This document shows, one piece after another, positions 1 to 7,803 of a stretch of DNA of 64,000 nucleotides (the first letter of the stretch is position 1; every line of letters begins with the position of its first letter). The DNA comes from Geobacter sp. UBA2189 (lineage in GTDB: Bacteria > Desulfobacterota > Desulfuromonadia > Geobacterales > Pseudopelobacteraceae): positions 2,658 to 66,657 of the forward strand of contig DCVL01000014.1 in NCBI GenBank assembly GCA_002328035.1. The letters are read 5' to 3'. Below the pieces are notes generated by a model that was not told the DNA's origin, ran no database searches, and saw only the letters and a program-made list of their open reading frames with translations. The position numbers were made by a program, and so were the translations under genes.

Positions 1-1295
1 GGAACCTTCTTGGCAACCAGGGTATGACCTGCTTCATGGTATGCTGTACTTTTCTTCTCTTCATCCGAAATGACCATGCTTCGTCTCTCTGCACCCATAA
101 GAACTTTGTCCTTGGCAGCGTCAAAGTCCTGTGGATCTACTGAAGTCTTGTTATTGCGGGCGGCAAGTAGAGCGGCCTCATTTACAAGATTGGCAAGATC
201 AGCTCCTGAAAAACCAGGAGTTCCACGGGCTATAACTTCAAGATTTACTTCAGGTGTAAGAGGGACTTTTTTTGCATGTACGGTAAGTATCTGCTCGCGT
301 CCCTTTACATCTGGGCGAGGTACAACCACCTGCCGGTCAAAACGACCCGGACGAAGTAGAGCCGGGTCAAGAACATCAGGACGGTTTGTTGCTGCAATAA
401 GTATTACCCCTTCATTTGATTCAAAACCGTCCATCTCTACCAGCAACTGGTTAAGGGTCTGCTCCCGTTCATCGTGTCCGCCACCCAGTCCAGCTCCGCG
501 ATGGCGGCCAACAGCATCGATCTCGTCAATAAATATGATACATGGGGCGTTTTTCTTGCCTTGCAGAAAGAGGTCTCTAACGCGACTGGCGCCGACACCT
601 ACAAACATCTCTACAAAGTCGGAACCAGATATGGAGAAAAACGGCACGCCAGCTTCACCGGCTACAGCTCGAGCCAGAAGGGTCTTTCCGGTGCCTGGAG
701 GACCCACAAGCAGAACCCCTTTCGGAATCTTGCCCCCCAAAGCGGTAAACTTTTTTGGTTCTTTCAAAAAGGCAATGATCTCTTCAAGTTCTTCTTTTGC
801 CTCTTCAATGCCGGCAACATCGTTAAATGTCTTTTTGTCCTGAGCTTCGGTCAGGAGTTTCGCGCGGCTTTTTCCAAAAGACATTGCCTTGCCGCCACCC
901 ATCTGCATCTGGCGCATAAAGAACAGCCAGATCCCTACCAGAAGGAGTAGTGGAAACCATGATATAAAAATTGAGAACCATGAAAAACGTTCTTCTTCCG
1001 GTTTGGCCTGGATAGTTATCTTCTTTTCAAGCAGTTTTTCCGTCAGATCTGCATCAAAGGTTGGTTTGTAGCTGCGGAAAGATTTTTCCTTTCCATCTTT
1101 GTCAAGGTATTTGCCTGTAATATCATTGCCTTGTAGAAGTACTGATTTGATTCGGTTTTCCTCAAGCTGAAGCATCAACTCACTAAAACTCAGTTTGTCT
1201 TCCACTACATGAGGTTTCTGGAACATGTTGAACAGCATTATCATCATGAGGCTGATGACAAGCCACAGGGCGAGATTTTTGTAGAACTGATTCAA
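1..1295 (-). CDS. ftsH: ATP-dependent zinc metalloprotease FtsH (C-terminus beyond window)
   Basis: Membrane-anchored AAA+ protease that degrades misfolded membrane proteins and short-lived regulators. The reading frame shows a first membrane helix near residues 8-24, a periplasmic stretch, a second helix, Walker A GPPGTGKT (about 196-203), Walker B IIFIDEID, the second region of homology RPGRFDRQ, and the zinc motif HEAGH near 420. The window ends just after that motif, so most of the peptidase domain is missing. The start is TTG at 1295, because GGAGG lies 8 bases upstream and translation gives the conserved N-terminus MNQFYKNLALWL; no ATG or GTG fits. The 255 bases upstream (1296-1550) hold no gene, and I saw no convincing promoter there. 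Confidence 0.96.
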   Translation of the reverse strand, partial: MNQFYKNLALWLVISLMMIMLFNMFQKPHVVEDKLSFSELMLQLEENRIKSVLLQGNDITGKYLDKDGKEKSFRSYKPTFDADLTEKLLEKKITIQAKPEEERFSWFSIFISWFPLLLLVGIWLFFMRQMQMGGGKAMSFGKSRAKLLTEAQDKKTFNDVAGIEEAKEELEEIIAFLKEPKKFTALGGKIPKGVLLVGPPGTGKTLLARAVAGEAGVPFFSISGSDFVEMFVGVGASRVRDLFLQGKKNAPCIIFIDEIDAVGRHRGAGLGGGHDEREQTLNQLLVEMDGFESNEGVILIAATNRPDVLDPALLRPGRFDRQVVVPRPDVKGREQILTVHAKKVPLTPEVNLEVIARGTPGFSGADLANLVNEAALLAARNNKTSVDPQDFDAAKDKVLMGAERRSMVISDEEKKSTAYHEAGHTLVAKKV

Positions 1296-1550
1296 GATCT
1301 AATCCTCCGATAAGGGAACAGCATATAAAACTCAAAATTAAATTGAGAAAAATTAACACACTTTTTGTCGCTACCACAAGGCTTTTAAGATTTAGGGATC
1401 GGATGACTTAATTAAAAAGGTCGAATAGTTCCTTTCATATCAGGTTATATGGATTCTTTTTTTTGTTGACTTAAAGAAACGTTTGTCTGCTATGAAGGAT
1501 AAAATTAAATTGCCGCCATTTAAGTTAGGTTGAAATAAATCAGAAGGTTA

Positions 1551-2279
1551 TCATTCAAATGAGTTGAATTTATCTATCTCCAGGATCGGATCATTCGTGT
1601 AGCCTGCCGGTTTTACTCGCCAGGATTCTATCAGTCTTGCCCAGTAATTAACCTTTGCTGACATGGTGGATATTGCCACGATCTCTTCCTCAGAAAAAAG
1701 GCGTCGAAGGTCATTCAGGAGCTTGGCATCAAAACGAACAGGTGTTCGTGAGAGGGCAATAGCGTACCGAAGAGCTACAATTTCCCTTTCTGAAAAGGTC
1801 TTGATTTCATCCAGCGGTTTTTTACCCTGAAGAGCGGAAATTTCATTTTCAGTAATTTTGTAATCCTTGTACTTGTAAGAGTTTACATCCATTGCAAAGG
1901 CAGAGCCCACATAACATGAAACCTGCATTCTCAACAGATAAATCATACGTGCAGGGAGAATTTTAGCAGTTCCTTTCTCTATAAACATCTCAAGAAAACC
2001 GGAGCCTATACCCAAATCAGTTGACCATGTCAGAATCCTCCCTGGAAGTAATTCCTTCTCAAACTCTTTTTCTGCTCTCCAGAGCAGAAAACGTGAGAAT
2101 AATGGTATTTTTTTTGGGGGGGGTATAAGACTTTTCATTTTTTTATCCAGGTCTGCATTTATTGTTTTTTCTCCATTTGGGAGAGGTGAACTCTCACAGG
2201 TCGGGACAATCTTCTTGTCTGCAGTTTTGCAGCTTATTATCAGAAACATGGCCAAGCAAAGCAGAATAATTTTTTTCAT
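1551..2279 (-). CDS. Lipoprotein with carboxymuconolactone decarboxylase/AhpD-like fold
   Basis: Predicted 242-residue lipoprotein of unknown function. The N-terminus MKKIILLCLAMFLIISC is a signal peptide with lipobox IISC, so Cys17 would be lipidated. Start ATG 2279 is preceded by AAAGGGA. The rest resembles the CMD/AhpD family, with a helix LRMQVSCYVGSAFAMD followed by LSEREIVALRYAIALS-like and FSEEEIVAI-like segments. Redox-active AhpD proteins carry CxxC in that first helix. Here only one Cys is present (CYVG), so classical peroxidase activity is doubtful. It starts 20 bases after tilS, probably in the same transcript. The family call is from remembered family pattern; the function is unknown. 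Confidence 0.75.
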   Translation of the reverse strand: MKKIILLCLAMFLIISCKTADKKIVPTCESSPLPNGEKTINADLDKKMKSLIPPPKKIPLFSRFLLWRAEKEFEKELLPGRILTWSTDLGIGSGFLEMFIEKGTAKILPARMIYLLRMQVSCYVGSAFAMDVNSYKYKDYKITENEISALQGKKPLDEIKTFSEREIVALRYAIALSRTPVRFDAKLLNDLRRLFSEEEIVAISTMSAKVNYWARLIESWRVKPAGYTNDPILEIDKFNSFE

Positions 2280-2299
2280 GAATTCCCTTTGTATTTCAG

Positions 2300-3769
2300 T
2301 TAAATCTTTCCAGATTGAGTTGATTGTTGCTCGGTTTGGATGATACCGTTTGGAAATAAAGGCAGTTCTTCTTTGCCGCAAATAGATATCTTCATTACAT
2401 TATTGCCTTCAGTGGTGATCAGCGCATGGCGGCTGCGGCATATTCCGGCAAGCCAGAGAGGATAATCGTTACTACAGACAAGGGGCAGGGCGCGGCGAAT
2501 CTGGTGAGGAATCTTGCGATCGGTCAGGATATCCTGAATTGCACGGCTGTTTTTCATGCCGAGTGGCTCAATCCTCTCACCCCGTCTGAATGGTCTGACA
2601 TGCCAGGGGAAAGGAGCCTGAACAGGGTCTATGTAGGCTCTGCTGTTCGTTTCTCCCTTCCAGTGAAGGGGCGCTGATACCTCTTCAACCAAAAGGGATA
2701 ATCCATTACCAAGCTGGTATAAGCCTGGATTGATGATTTCACAGATGACCGGATCCGGAATATTCAAGCTGTCTCTGCTGGCAAAGAGCAAATGTTCTGA
2801 AGTGATGGTTAAAACCAGATCGCGTGGAAGATCCAGGCTGTTTCCGGTTTTGCCTTCAAGCAGGGCATGATCAGCCAGCATAAAGTGTAACTGTTCAAAA
2901 TGTTTAAGATTCCCCTGTATTCTGGCAATAGTATCCCTGTATAACCTCAATCTCAGGGCTTTTGGAAGAAGGATTAGTTCTTTACGCAGCAGTCCTGTCC
3001 AACCGACGCCTGTTTTGGCAATATCTGTAAATATTCTTGCTGTGCAGGATTCAAGTAGGGTCTCATCCTCGCCGAGCAATTCTGCGGTTCTTGCCAATCT
3101 CTGTGAGATTCCGGAGGCATATTCATTCATCAAGGGTAACAGTTCATGGCGTATCCGGTTACGGAGAAATTTCTGGTCGGTGTTGCTGGAATCCTCTCGA
3201 AAGGTTATCCCTCTCTCATCCAGGTAATCCAGAATTTCTCCACGTGATATTTGAAGTAGCGGCCTTATTATCCTGTTCCTCCCTTTTATTGACATTGCTG
3301 CAAGACCGCTGGTTCCGGCTCCACGCAAAAGCCTTAGAAGAAAGGTTTCGGCCTGATCATCAGCGTGATGTGCAACAACAATGGCCACAGCGTTGTACTT
3401 TTGTCGTAACTGTTCAAGAAAAATGTAACGTGCCTCTCGCCCTGCCTCTTCCAGTGATCTGCCTGTTTCAAGAGCCAGTTGTTTGATATCAATGCTGGCC
3501 AGCTCAAAGGGGAGGGCGTGCCGTTCAGAAAACTTCCTGACAAAGGCCTCGTCTTCATCGCTTTCAACGCCGCGTAGATTGTGATTCAGGTGTGCAATAA
3601 CGATCTGGGGTTGAAGCTTCGGAAGTTCTATCAAGAGCTCAACTAAAGCCACTGAATCTGCTCCACCTGATACGCCTACTATCAAGCGGTCGGAAGGTTT
3701 GAAGAGATTGTTTTCCTTGATTGCAAGGATTACCTTGATGATAAGGGGGTGTTCGTTTGTCTTTTTCAT
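2300..3769 (-). CDS. tilS: tRNA(Ile)-lysidine synthase TilS
   Basis: ATP-dependent ligase that attaches lysine to C34 of the tRNA-Ile CAU anticodon, changing its decoding from AUG to AUA. The PP-loop SGGADS sits at residues 34-39, followed by the N-type ATP pyrophosphatase domain with HLNHNLRG and AHHADDQAETFLLRLLRG. The substrate-binding and C-terminal domains follow, ending near residue 489, a normal full length. It begins 13 bases after the corA stop with a weak ribosome site, so translation is probably coupled to corA. Functional TilS matters here because infC in this same window appears to start at AUA, although initiation there uses initiator tRNA. Confidence 0.95.
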   Translation of the reverse strand: MKKTNEHPLIIKVILAIKENNLFKPSDRLIVGVSGGADSVALVELLIELPKLQPQIVIAHLNHNLRGVESDEDEAFVRKFSERHALPFELASIDIKQLALETGRSLEEAGREARYIFLEQLRQKYNAVAIVVAHHADDQAETFLLRLLRGAGTSGLAAMSIKGRNRIIRPLLQISRGEILDYLDERGITFREDSSNTDQKFLRNRIRHELLPLMNEYASGISQRLARTAELLGEDETLLESCTARIFTDIAKTGVGWTGLLRKELILLPKALRLRLYRDTIARIQGNLKHFEQLHFMLADHALLEGKTGNSLDLPRDLVLTITSEHLLFASRDSLNIPDPVICEIINPGLYQLGNGLSLLVEEVSAPLHWKGETNSRAYIDPVQAPFPWHVRPFRRGERIEPLGMKNSRAIQDILTDRKIPHQIRRALPLVCSNDYPLWLAGICRSRHALITTEGNNVMKISICGKEELPLFPNGIIQTEQQSTQSGKI

Positions 3770-3782
3770 AATTTTATTGAAT

Positions 3783-4859
3783 TCAAAGCCATCTTCGGTG
3801 CTTGAAGTAAAGAATCATCCCCAGAGTCATAATCAACATGATCCCCAAAACTCCAAAATAACCGTAGTGCCACTCAAGTTCCGGCATATATTTGAAGTTC
3901 ATGCCGTAAAGGCCGACAATAAAGGTTAGCGGTATGAATATTGTGCCTATGATGGTGAGGAATTTCATTATCTCGTTGGTACGGTTACCAAGGCTTGAGA
4001 GGTATAGATCCAGCATGCCGGATAGCAGATCACGAAAGGTTTCGACCGTGTCTATAGCCTGTACGGAATGATCGTGAACATCGCGCATGAAAAGCCGTGT
4101 TGAATCGGTGATAAGCTCTGTGTCGTCCCTCTCCAGAAAGGATAAGACCTCTCTTAACGGCCATATTGACTTGCGCAGGTAAATAACCTCTTTTTTAAGA
4201 TCGTTAAGCTGTAGTTGTGTCCTGGGTTGGGGATGAAGTGCTATATCATCCTCAATGTTTATAAGACGTTCTCCAAAAACCTCAAGCACAGTGAAATATC
4301 GGTCAACAACTGCATCAAGCAATGTATAGAGCAGGTAATCCGCCCCCATACTTCTGATCTTACCCTTACCTGTACGAATTCTATCCCTTACCGGTTCAAA
4401 TGCGTCGCCGCGTATTCCCTCCTGGAATGTAAGCACAAAACCTTTGCCAAGCACCATACTCAACTGTTCCGATGCAAAGTCGCCATCTGAAAGAGGTAAC
4501 AGCATTCTTACGACAATAAACAGATAATCATTGTAATCTTCAACCTTTGGTCGTTGCACTGTACTTACAATATCTTCCAGCACCAGAGGATGGAGATTAT
4601 AAAACTCGCCAACGCTCCTTATGGTATCAACCTGATGTACCCCTTCAATATCTACCCAGATTATTCCCTTTTCCGGTAATGGAGGAAGAGAAGAATCGAG
4701 AAATTTGGAGCGGTTCTCACTCATACCATGTTCGTTATACTCAAATACAGATATGCTGCTGGTGTCAACAACAGGAGCCTCCCCTATATGTACAAGGCTG
4801 CCTGGCGGCATACCTTCCTTGGCAGACCTGGTCTTGAACAGTTTGCGGGATCTTTTCAT
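3783..4859 (-). CDS. corA: Magnesium/cobalt transporter CorA
   Basis: Inner-membrane divalent cation channel of the CorA/MIT superfamily, 358 residues. A long cytoplasmic funnel domain (with IIWVDIEG and LHPLVLEDI) is followed by two C-terminal membrane helices. The pore signature GMN occurs as VGLYGMNF at the end of the first helix, and the chain ends with the short basic tail KHRRWL. These are the defining features of the family. It starts 3 bases after the upstream phosphofructokinase stop, so the two are very likely co-transcribed. I see no evidence of regulation at this spot. Confidence 0.95.
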   Translation of the reverse strand: MKRSRKLFKTRSAKEGMPPGSLVHIGEAPVVDTSSISVFEYNEHGMSENRSKFLDSSLPPLPEKGIIWVDIEGVHQVDTIRSVGEFYNLHPLVLEDIVSTVQRPKVEDYNDYLFIVVRMLLPLSDGDFASEQLSMVLGKGFVLTFQEGIRGDAFEPVRDRIRTGKGKIRSMGADYLLYTLLDAVVDRYFTVLEVFGERLINIEDDIALHPQPRTQLQLNDLKKEVIYLRKSIWPLREVLSFLERDDTELITDSTRLFMRDVHDHSVQAIDTVETFRDLLSGMLDLYLSSLGNRTNEIMKFLTIIGTIFIPLTFIVGLYGMNFKYMPELEWHYGYFGVLGIMLIMTLGMILYFKHRRWL

Positions 4860-4862
4860 GGA

Positions 4863-5825
4863 TTAAATTCCAAGGATATCTGCCATTCTTACCAGCTCTT
4901 CATTCAGTTTCTTTTGGCCTCCCTTTACAACCATCTCAAGCAGGGTTGTTGTAAGTGCATTTGCAGAAAGGCCTACCATTACCCCTTTTGAGCCTGAAAG
5001 CAGGAGTTCTACGGATTTTTTTCCAAAACGGCTTCCAAGCAGACGATCAAATACAGATGGCGCTCCACCTCTCTGGTAATGACCCAATACTGTTACTCGT
5101 GTCTCGAAGCCAACGGCATCCTTGATTCCATCGGCAATGGACTGTGCATGTCCCGCACCTTCAGCCATTATTATCAGCGCGTTTGTGCGACCTTCTTCAT
5201 AGCGGCGTCGAAGCTGATGACACATCTCTGTAAGATCAAGCTCTGTCTCAGGCAGGATGGCAAATTCTGCGCCGGTTGCAATGGCAGATATTGATGCCAG
5301 ATATCCGGAGTTTCGACCCATAACCTCAACAATAAAGGCGCGGTCGTGGGATGAGGCAGTGTCCTTGATGCAGTCAACCGCATAGATGATGTTGTTAAGG
5401 GCGGTGTCAACTCCCAGAGCCATATCTGTATAGGCAATATCGTTATCTATACTGGCAGGGATTCCTATTACCGGAAATCCCATCTTGTCCAGTGCCAGTG
5501 CGCCGGAGAGTGAGCCATCCCCTCCCACCACAATCAATCCTTCCACTTGTTCCTTCATCAGGTTGTCCAGAGCCTTTTTACGCCCCTCTTCGGTGCGGAA
5601 CTCTTGAGAACGAGCCGATTGCAGGAAGGTGCCGCCCCGTTGAAGAGTGCCGGATACAGCCTGACTGTCCAGTACGATAAACTCATTTTTAAGAAGACCG
5701 GCATAGCCCTTGCGGTAGCCTATCATCTGAACATCATTGGCTATGGCAGTCCTGGCTGCGGCTCTGATGATGGCATTCATGCCGGAGCAGTCACCTCCAC
5801 TGGTAAGTATGGCAAGTCGTTTCAT
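4863..5825 (-). CDS. pfkA: ATP-dependent 6-phosphofructokinase (first of tandem pair)
   Basis: Phosphorylates fructose 6-phosphate to fructose 1,6-bisphosphate. The 320-residue length and numbering match the E. coli enzyme: nucleotide site SGGDCSGMN (9-17), GGDGS at 101-105 with Gly104 indicating ATP use, catalytic Asp127 in IDND, and substrate arginines 72, 162 and 171. Two positions differ from the usual bacterial PGTIDND: residue 124 is Ala and 125 is Ser. Effector-site Arg21 and Arg25 are present but position 54 is Ser, so control by ADP or PEP may be weakened. The ribosome site GGAG is 5 bases before ATG. It follows a second phosphofructokinase by 26 bases and precedes corA. Confidence 0.93.
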   Translation of the reverse strand: MKRLAILTSGGDCSGMNAIIRAAARTAIANDVQMIGYRKGYAGLLKNEFIVLDSQAVSGTLQRGGTFLQSARSQEFRTEEGRKKALDNLMKEQVEGLIVVGGDGSLSGALALDKMGFPVIGIPASIDNDIAYTDMALGVDTALNNIIYAVDCIKDTASSHDRAFIVEVMGRNSGYLASISAIATGAEFAILPETELDLTEMCHQLRRRYEEGRTNALIIMAEGAGHAQSIADGIKDAVGFETRVTVLGHYQRGGAPSVFDRLLGSRFGKKSVELLLSGSKGVMVGLSANALTTTLLEMVVKGGQKKLNEELVRMADILGI

Positions 5826-5851
5826 AGAATCTCCATTGTTGATTAATTTTT

Positions 5852-6946
5852 TCAGGCACCGAAACAGATGCCGATGTCACGAGCGGTCAGTACGGTGTCA
5901 CCATTGACATCAACCCGCTTCTGTATTCTCAAGGCTTCAGCCAGTGGGATCAGGGCGATATCCGGCGATTTAAGCGCCACCATATGGTCGAAGGTTCCTG
6001 CCTCAATAGCTCGCACTGCTGCGGCGCCAAAGCGGAGGGAGAGTAGTCGGTCAAAAGTGGTGGGTGATCCACCTCGCTGCAGGTGTCCCAATACCATGGA
6101 GCGGGAATCCTTGCCGGTACGTTTGCTGATCTCTTTGGCCACATACTCGGCAATGCCTCCAAGTATAACATGCTGACGTCCGCCTTCTGCACCTCCCTTG
6201 ATGATCATATCGCCGTCTTTGGGAATGGCACCTTCAGCTACAACAACTATAGCGTACTTGCGACCATTCAGTTCGTTTTCCATAAGTTTGTCACAGACTT
6301 TTTCAATATCAAAGGGAATTTCAGGGATAAGTATTACATCGGCATTGCCGGAGATACCGCTGTTCAGGGCAATAAACCCTGCATTACGACCCATCACCTC
6401 CACCACCATGACTCGGTCGTGGGACTTGGCCGTGGAATGCAGCCGGTCAATCGCCTCAGTGGCAATGCTCACCGCCGTATCAAAACCAAAGGTGATCACG
6501 GTACCACCCATGTCATTATCGATGGTCTTGGGAACCCCCACCACCGGCATCCCTTTTTCTGCAAAACGGTGGGCAATTTCCAGGCTGCCGTCACCTCCTA
6601 CCGCTACCAGAGCATCAAAACGCAATCGCTTAAAGTTGTCCAGAACCTTATCTGACAGGTCGAGCTGTTCACATTTGCCAATTGCGTTACAGACCTGCAT
6701 CATAAACGGGTTGCCCTTGTTGGTGGTACCAAGGATAGTGCCGCCGACGCTGGCAATACCGTCCACTTTTTCCGGGGTCAGGTGGATGATTTCGTCGGTG
6801 TTCAACAGCCCAGTATAGCCGGATTTAATGCCGTATACCTCCCACTGGCGGTTGTAGGCAGCCATGGTAACCGCTTCGATCACCGCGTTCAGACCCGGCG
6901 CATCACCGCCGCCGGTGTTGATGCATATTTTCATCCGTTTTGACAT
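5852..6946 (-). CDS. 6-phosphofructokinase, group III type (second of tandem pair)
   Basis: A 364-residue phosphofructokinase with TGGGDAPGLN (11-20), GGDGS (117-121) and PKTIDND (139-145). In the family, Asp in the GGDxS motif marks pyrophosphate use and Gly marks ATP use; Lys before TIDND is the group III state. Gly120 plus Lys140 therefore predicts an ATP enzyme of the actinomycete-like group III, although pyrophosphate use cannot be excluded by reading. The ribosome site is AAGGGGG, 5 bases before the ATG. It heads the operon running towards corA and tilS. Its upstream region is shared with a divergent toxin-antitoxin operon. Confidence 0.92.
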   Translation of the reverse strand: MSKRMKICINTGGGDAPGLNAVIEAVTMAAYNRQWEVYGIKSGYTGLLNTDEIIHLTPEKVDGIASVGGTILGTTNKGNPFMMQVCNAIGKCEQLDLSDKVLDNFKRLRFDALVAVGGDGSLEIAHRFAEKGMPVVGVPKTIDNDMGGTVITFGFDTAVSIATEAIDRLHSTAKSHDRVMVVEVMGRNAGFIALNSGISGNADVILIPEIPFDIEKVCDKLMENELNGRKYAIVVVAEGAIPKDGDMIIKGGAEGGRQHVILGGIAEYVAKEISKRTGKDSRSMVLGHLQRGGSPTTFDRLLSLRFGAAAVRAIEAGTFDHMVALKSPDIALIPLAEALRIQKRVDVNGDTVLTARDIGICFGA

Positions 6947-6976
6947 GGGTGCCCCCTTTTAGATGGTTGATATTGT

Positions 6977-7005
6977 TTGACGTCATAACGTTATGACGCT
7001 AAAAT
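6977..7005 (+). promoter_or_regulatory. Sigma-70-type promoter of toxin-antitoxin operon
   Basis: TTGACG (6977-6982) and TAAAAT (7000-7005) are separated by exactly 17 bases, a near-consensus promoter. The predicted start, about 7012, lies just before the ribosome site GGAGG at 7013-7017. The spacer is filled by an 18-base perfect palindrome, listed separately. Confidence 0.7.
6981..6998. promoter_or_regulatory. Palindromic operator, probable antitoxin binding site
   Basis: CGTCATAACGTTATGACG is a perfect 18-base inverted repeat lying between the -35 and -10 boxes of the toxin-antitoxin promoter. Ribbon-helix-helix antitoxins typically bind such sites and repress their own operon. The site also lies 35 bases from the start codon of the divergent phosphofructokinase gene, so binding could affect that gene too (inference). 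Confidence 0.75.
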
Positions 7006-7025
7006 CCAGTATGGAGGTGCTGATT

Positions 7026-7259
7026 ATGAATACTGCGGTCAAGAGAGCAACGGTGTATTTCGATCCAGCCATGCATCAGGCTTTGCGTCATAAGTCGCTG
7101 GAAACATCGCGCAGCGTGTCGGATTTAGTCAATGAAGCAGTACGTCAATCCTTGGCGGAGGATTCCGAAGATCTGGCTGTATTCGCAGAGCGCGCACATG
7201 AACCTTTGGTCAGTTATGAAACCATTTTGAAAGAGCTTAAGGCAGATGGCCGTCTATAG
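7026..7259 (+). CDS. Ribbon-helix-helix antitoxin of RelE-type pair
   Basis: 77-residue antitoxin. The N-terminus KRATVYFDPAMHQALR, then SRSVSDLVNEAVRQSL, is the strand-helix-helix DNA-binding pattern of the CopG/Arc family. The C-terminal tail, ending ELKADGRL, would wrap the toxin. Start ATG 7026 has GGAGG 8 bases upstream; a longer in-frame extension exists but lies inside the promoter. The toxin gene overlaps its last 14 bases, the usual arrangement for coupled translation. The pair probably represses its own promoter through the palindrome at 6981-6998. Confidence 0.88.
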   Translation: MNTAVKRATVYFDPAMHQALRHKSLETSRSVSDLVNEAVRQSLAEDSEDLAVFAERAHEPLVSYETILKELKADGRL

Positions 7260-7503
7260 CATCTTTTTCAAAGAGTCGGTGAGGAAAGACCTGTCTGCTA
7301 TTCCCAGCCATGATTTAAAACGGATTATTGAACGTATTTCCGCACTTTCAGAGAATCCTCACCCTGCCGGTTCTGAAAAACTGGTCGGTCAGGATCGTTA
7401 TCGAGTCCGTCAGGGGAACTACCGTATTTTATACTCTGTTCAGGATACCGAGTTGACCGTATGGGTGGTCAAAGTCGGCCATCGCAGGGAGGTGTATCGG
7501 TAG
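7246..7503 (+). CDS. RelE/ParE-superfamily toxin
   Basis: 85-residue toxin of the RelE fold, probably an mRNA interferase acting at the ribosome. The sequence has FFKESVRKDLSAIP, then LVGQDRYRVRQGNYRILY and a C-terminal VWVVKVGHRREVYR. These are the strand and basic-tail signatures of RelE proteins, with the Arg and Tyr residues expected for RNA cleavage. It overlaps the antitoxin gene by 14 bases. ParE-like gyrase poisoning is the alternative, but the GNYRILY and GHRREVY pattern favours RelE. Confidence 0.88.
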   Translation: MAVYSIFFKESVRKDLSAIPSHDLKRIIERISALSENPHPAGSEKLVGQDRYRVRQGNYRILYSVQDTELTVWVVKVGHRREVYR

Positions 7504-7524
7504 CTGAACCGGCTTGCCTGGGCG

Positions 7525-7764
7525 TTATTCGTCTTCTGTACCGTTCCAGAGCTGCTCGTTAAAACCGAGCCCGCGGGCAGCATACTGTTCCTGCTGGTTC
7601 AGCTCGCTCCACTCCTTGTCTGAGCTTGCCGGAGCATTGTTGTCATCCCAACGATCCTGATTCCATCCCAGTGCGCTCCAAAGCTGCTGTTCTGTGACAC
7701 TCATATCCTCCCAGCCTAACTGCTCCCAGATGTGTGGATTGCCCTGCATGCTGCGGACGCTCAT
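7525..7764 (-). CDS. Small tryptophan-repeat protein, last gene of caspase/CHAT cluster
   Basis: 79-residue acidic protein of unknown function. Two 23-residue repeats are visible, at residues 18-40 and 52-74, sharing the pattern W-x2-[ML]-[SN]-x2-EQ-x4-LG-[WF]-N-x3-W-[DN]. A half repeat, WEQLGW, precedes them at 13-18. No signal peptide is seen. Start ATG 7764 is chosen because TGGAGG lies 5 bases upstream; an earlier ATG at 7803 touches the preceding stop but has no ribosome site. It lies 39 bases after the ankyrin-caspase gene and is probably its operon partner. From memory, similar W..L...E..AA..LG....W repeats occur in algal proteins; I do not know a bacterial function. Confidence 0.7.
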   Translation of the reverse strand: MSVRSMQGNPHIWEQLGWEDMSVTEQQLWSALGWNQDRWDDNNAPASSDKEWSELNQQEQYAARGLGFNEQLWNGTEDE

Positions 7765-7803
7765 AGTAACCTCCAGATCTAGCTTATGTTTTGCTCCTGT
7801 CAT

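Noticed and set aside
70..1071. Plus-strand open frames of up to 257 codons opposite ftsH
   Set aside because: The minus strand encodes recognisable FtsH throughout; the plus frames are Ser/Arg-rich shadows.
1460..1500. TTGACT followed by TATGAA on the plus strand
   Set aside because: Spacer is 19 bases and no plus-strand gene follows; both neighbours are on the minus strand.
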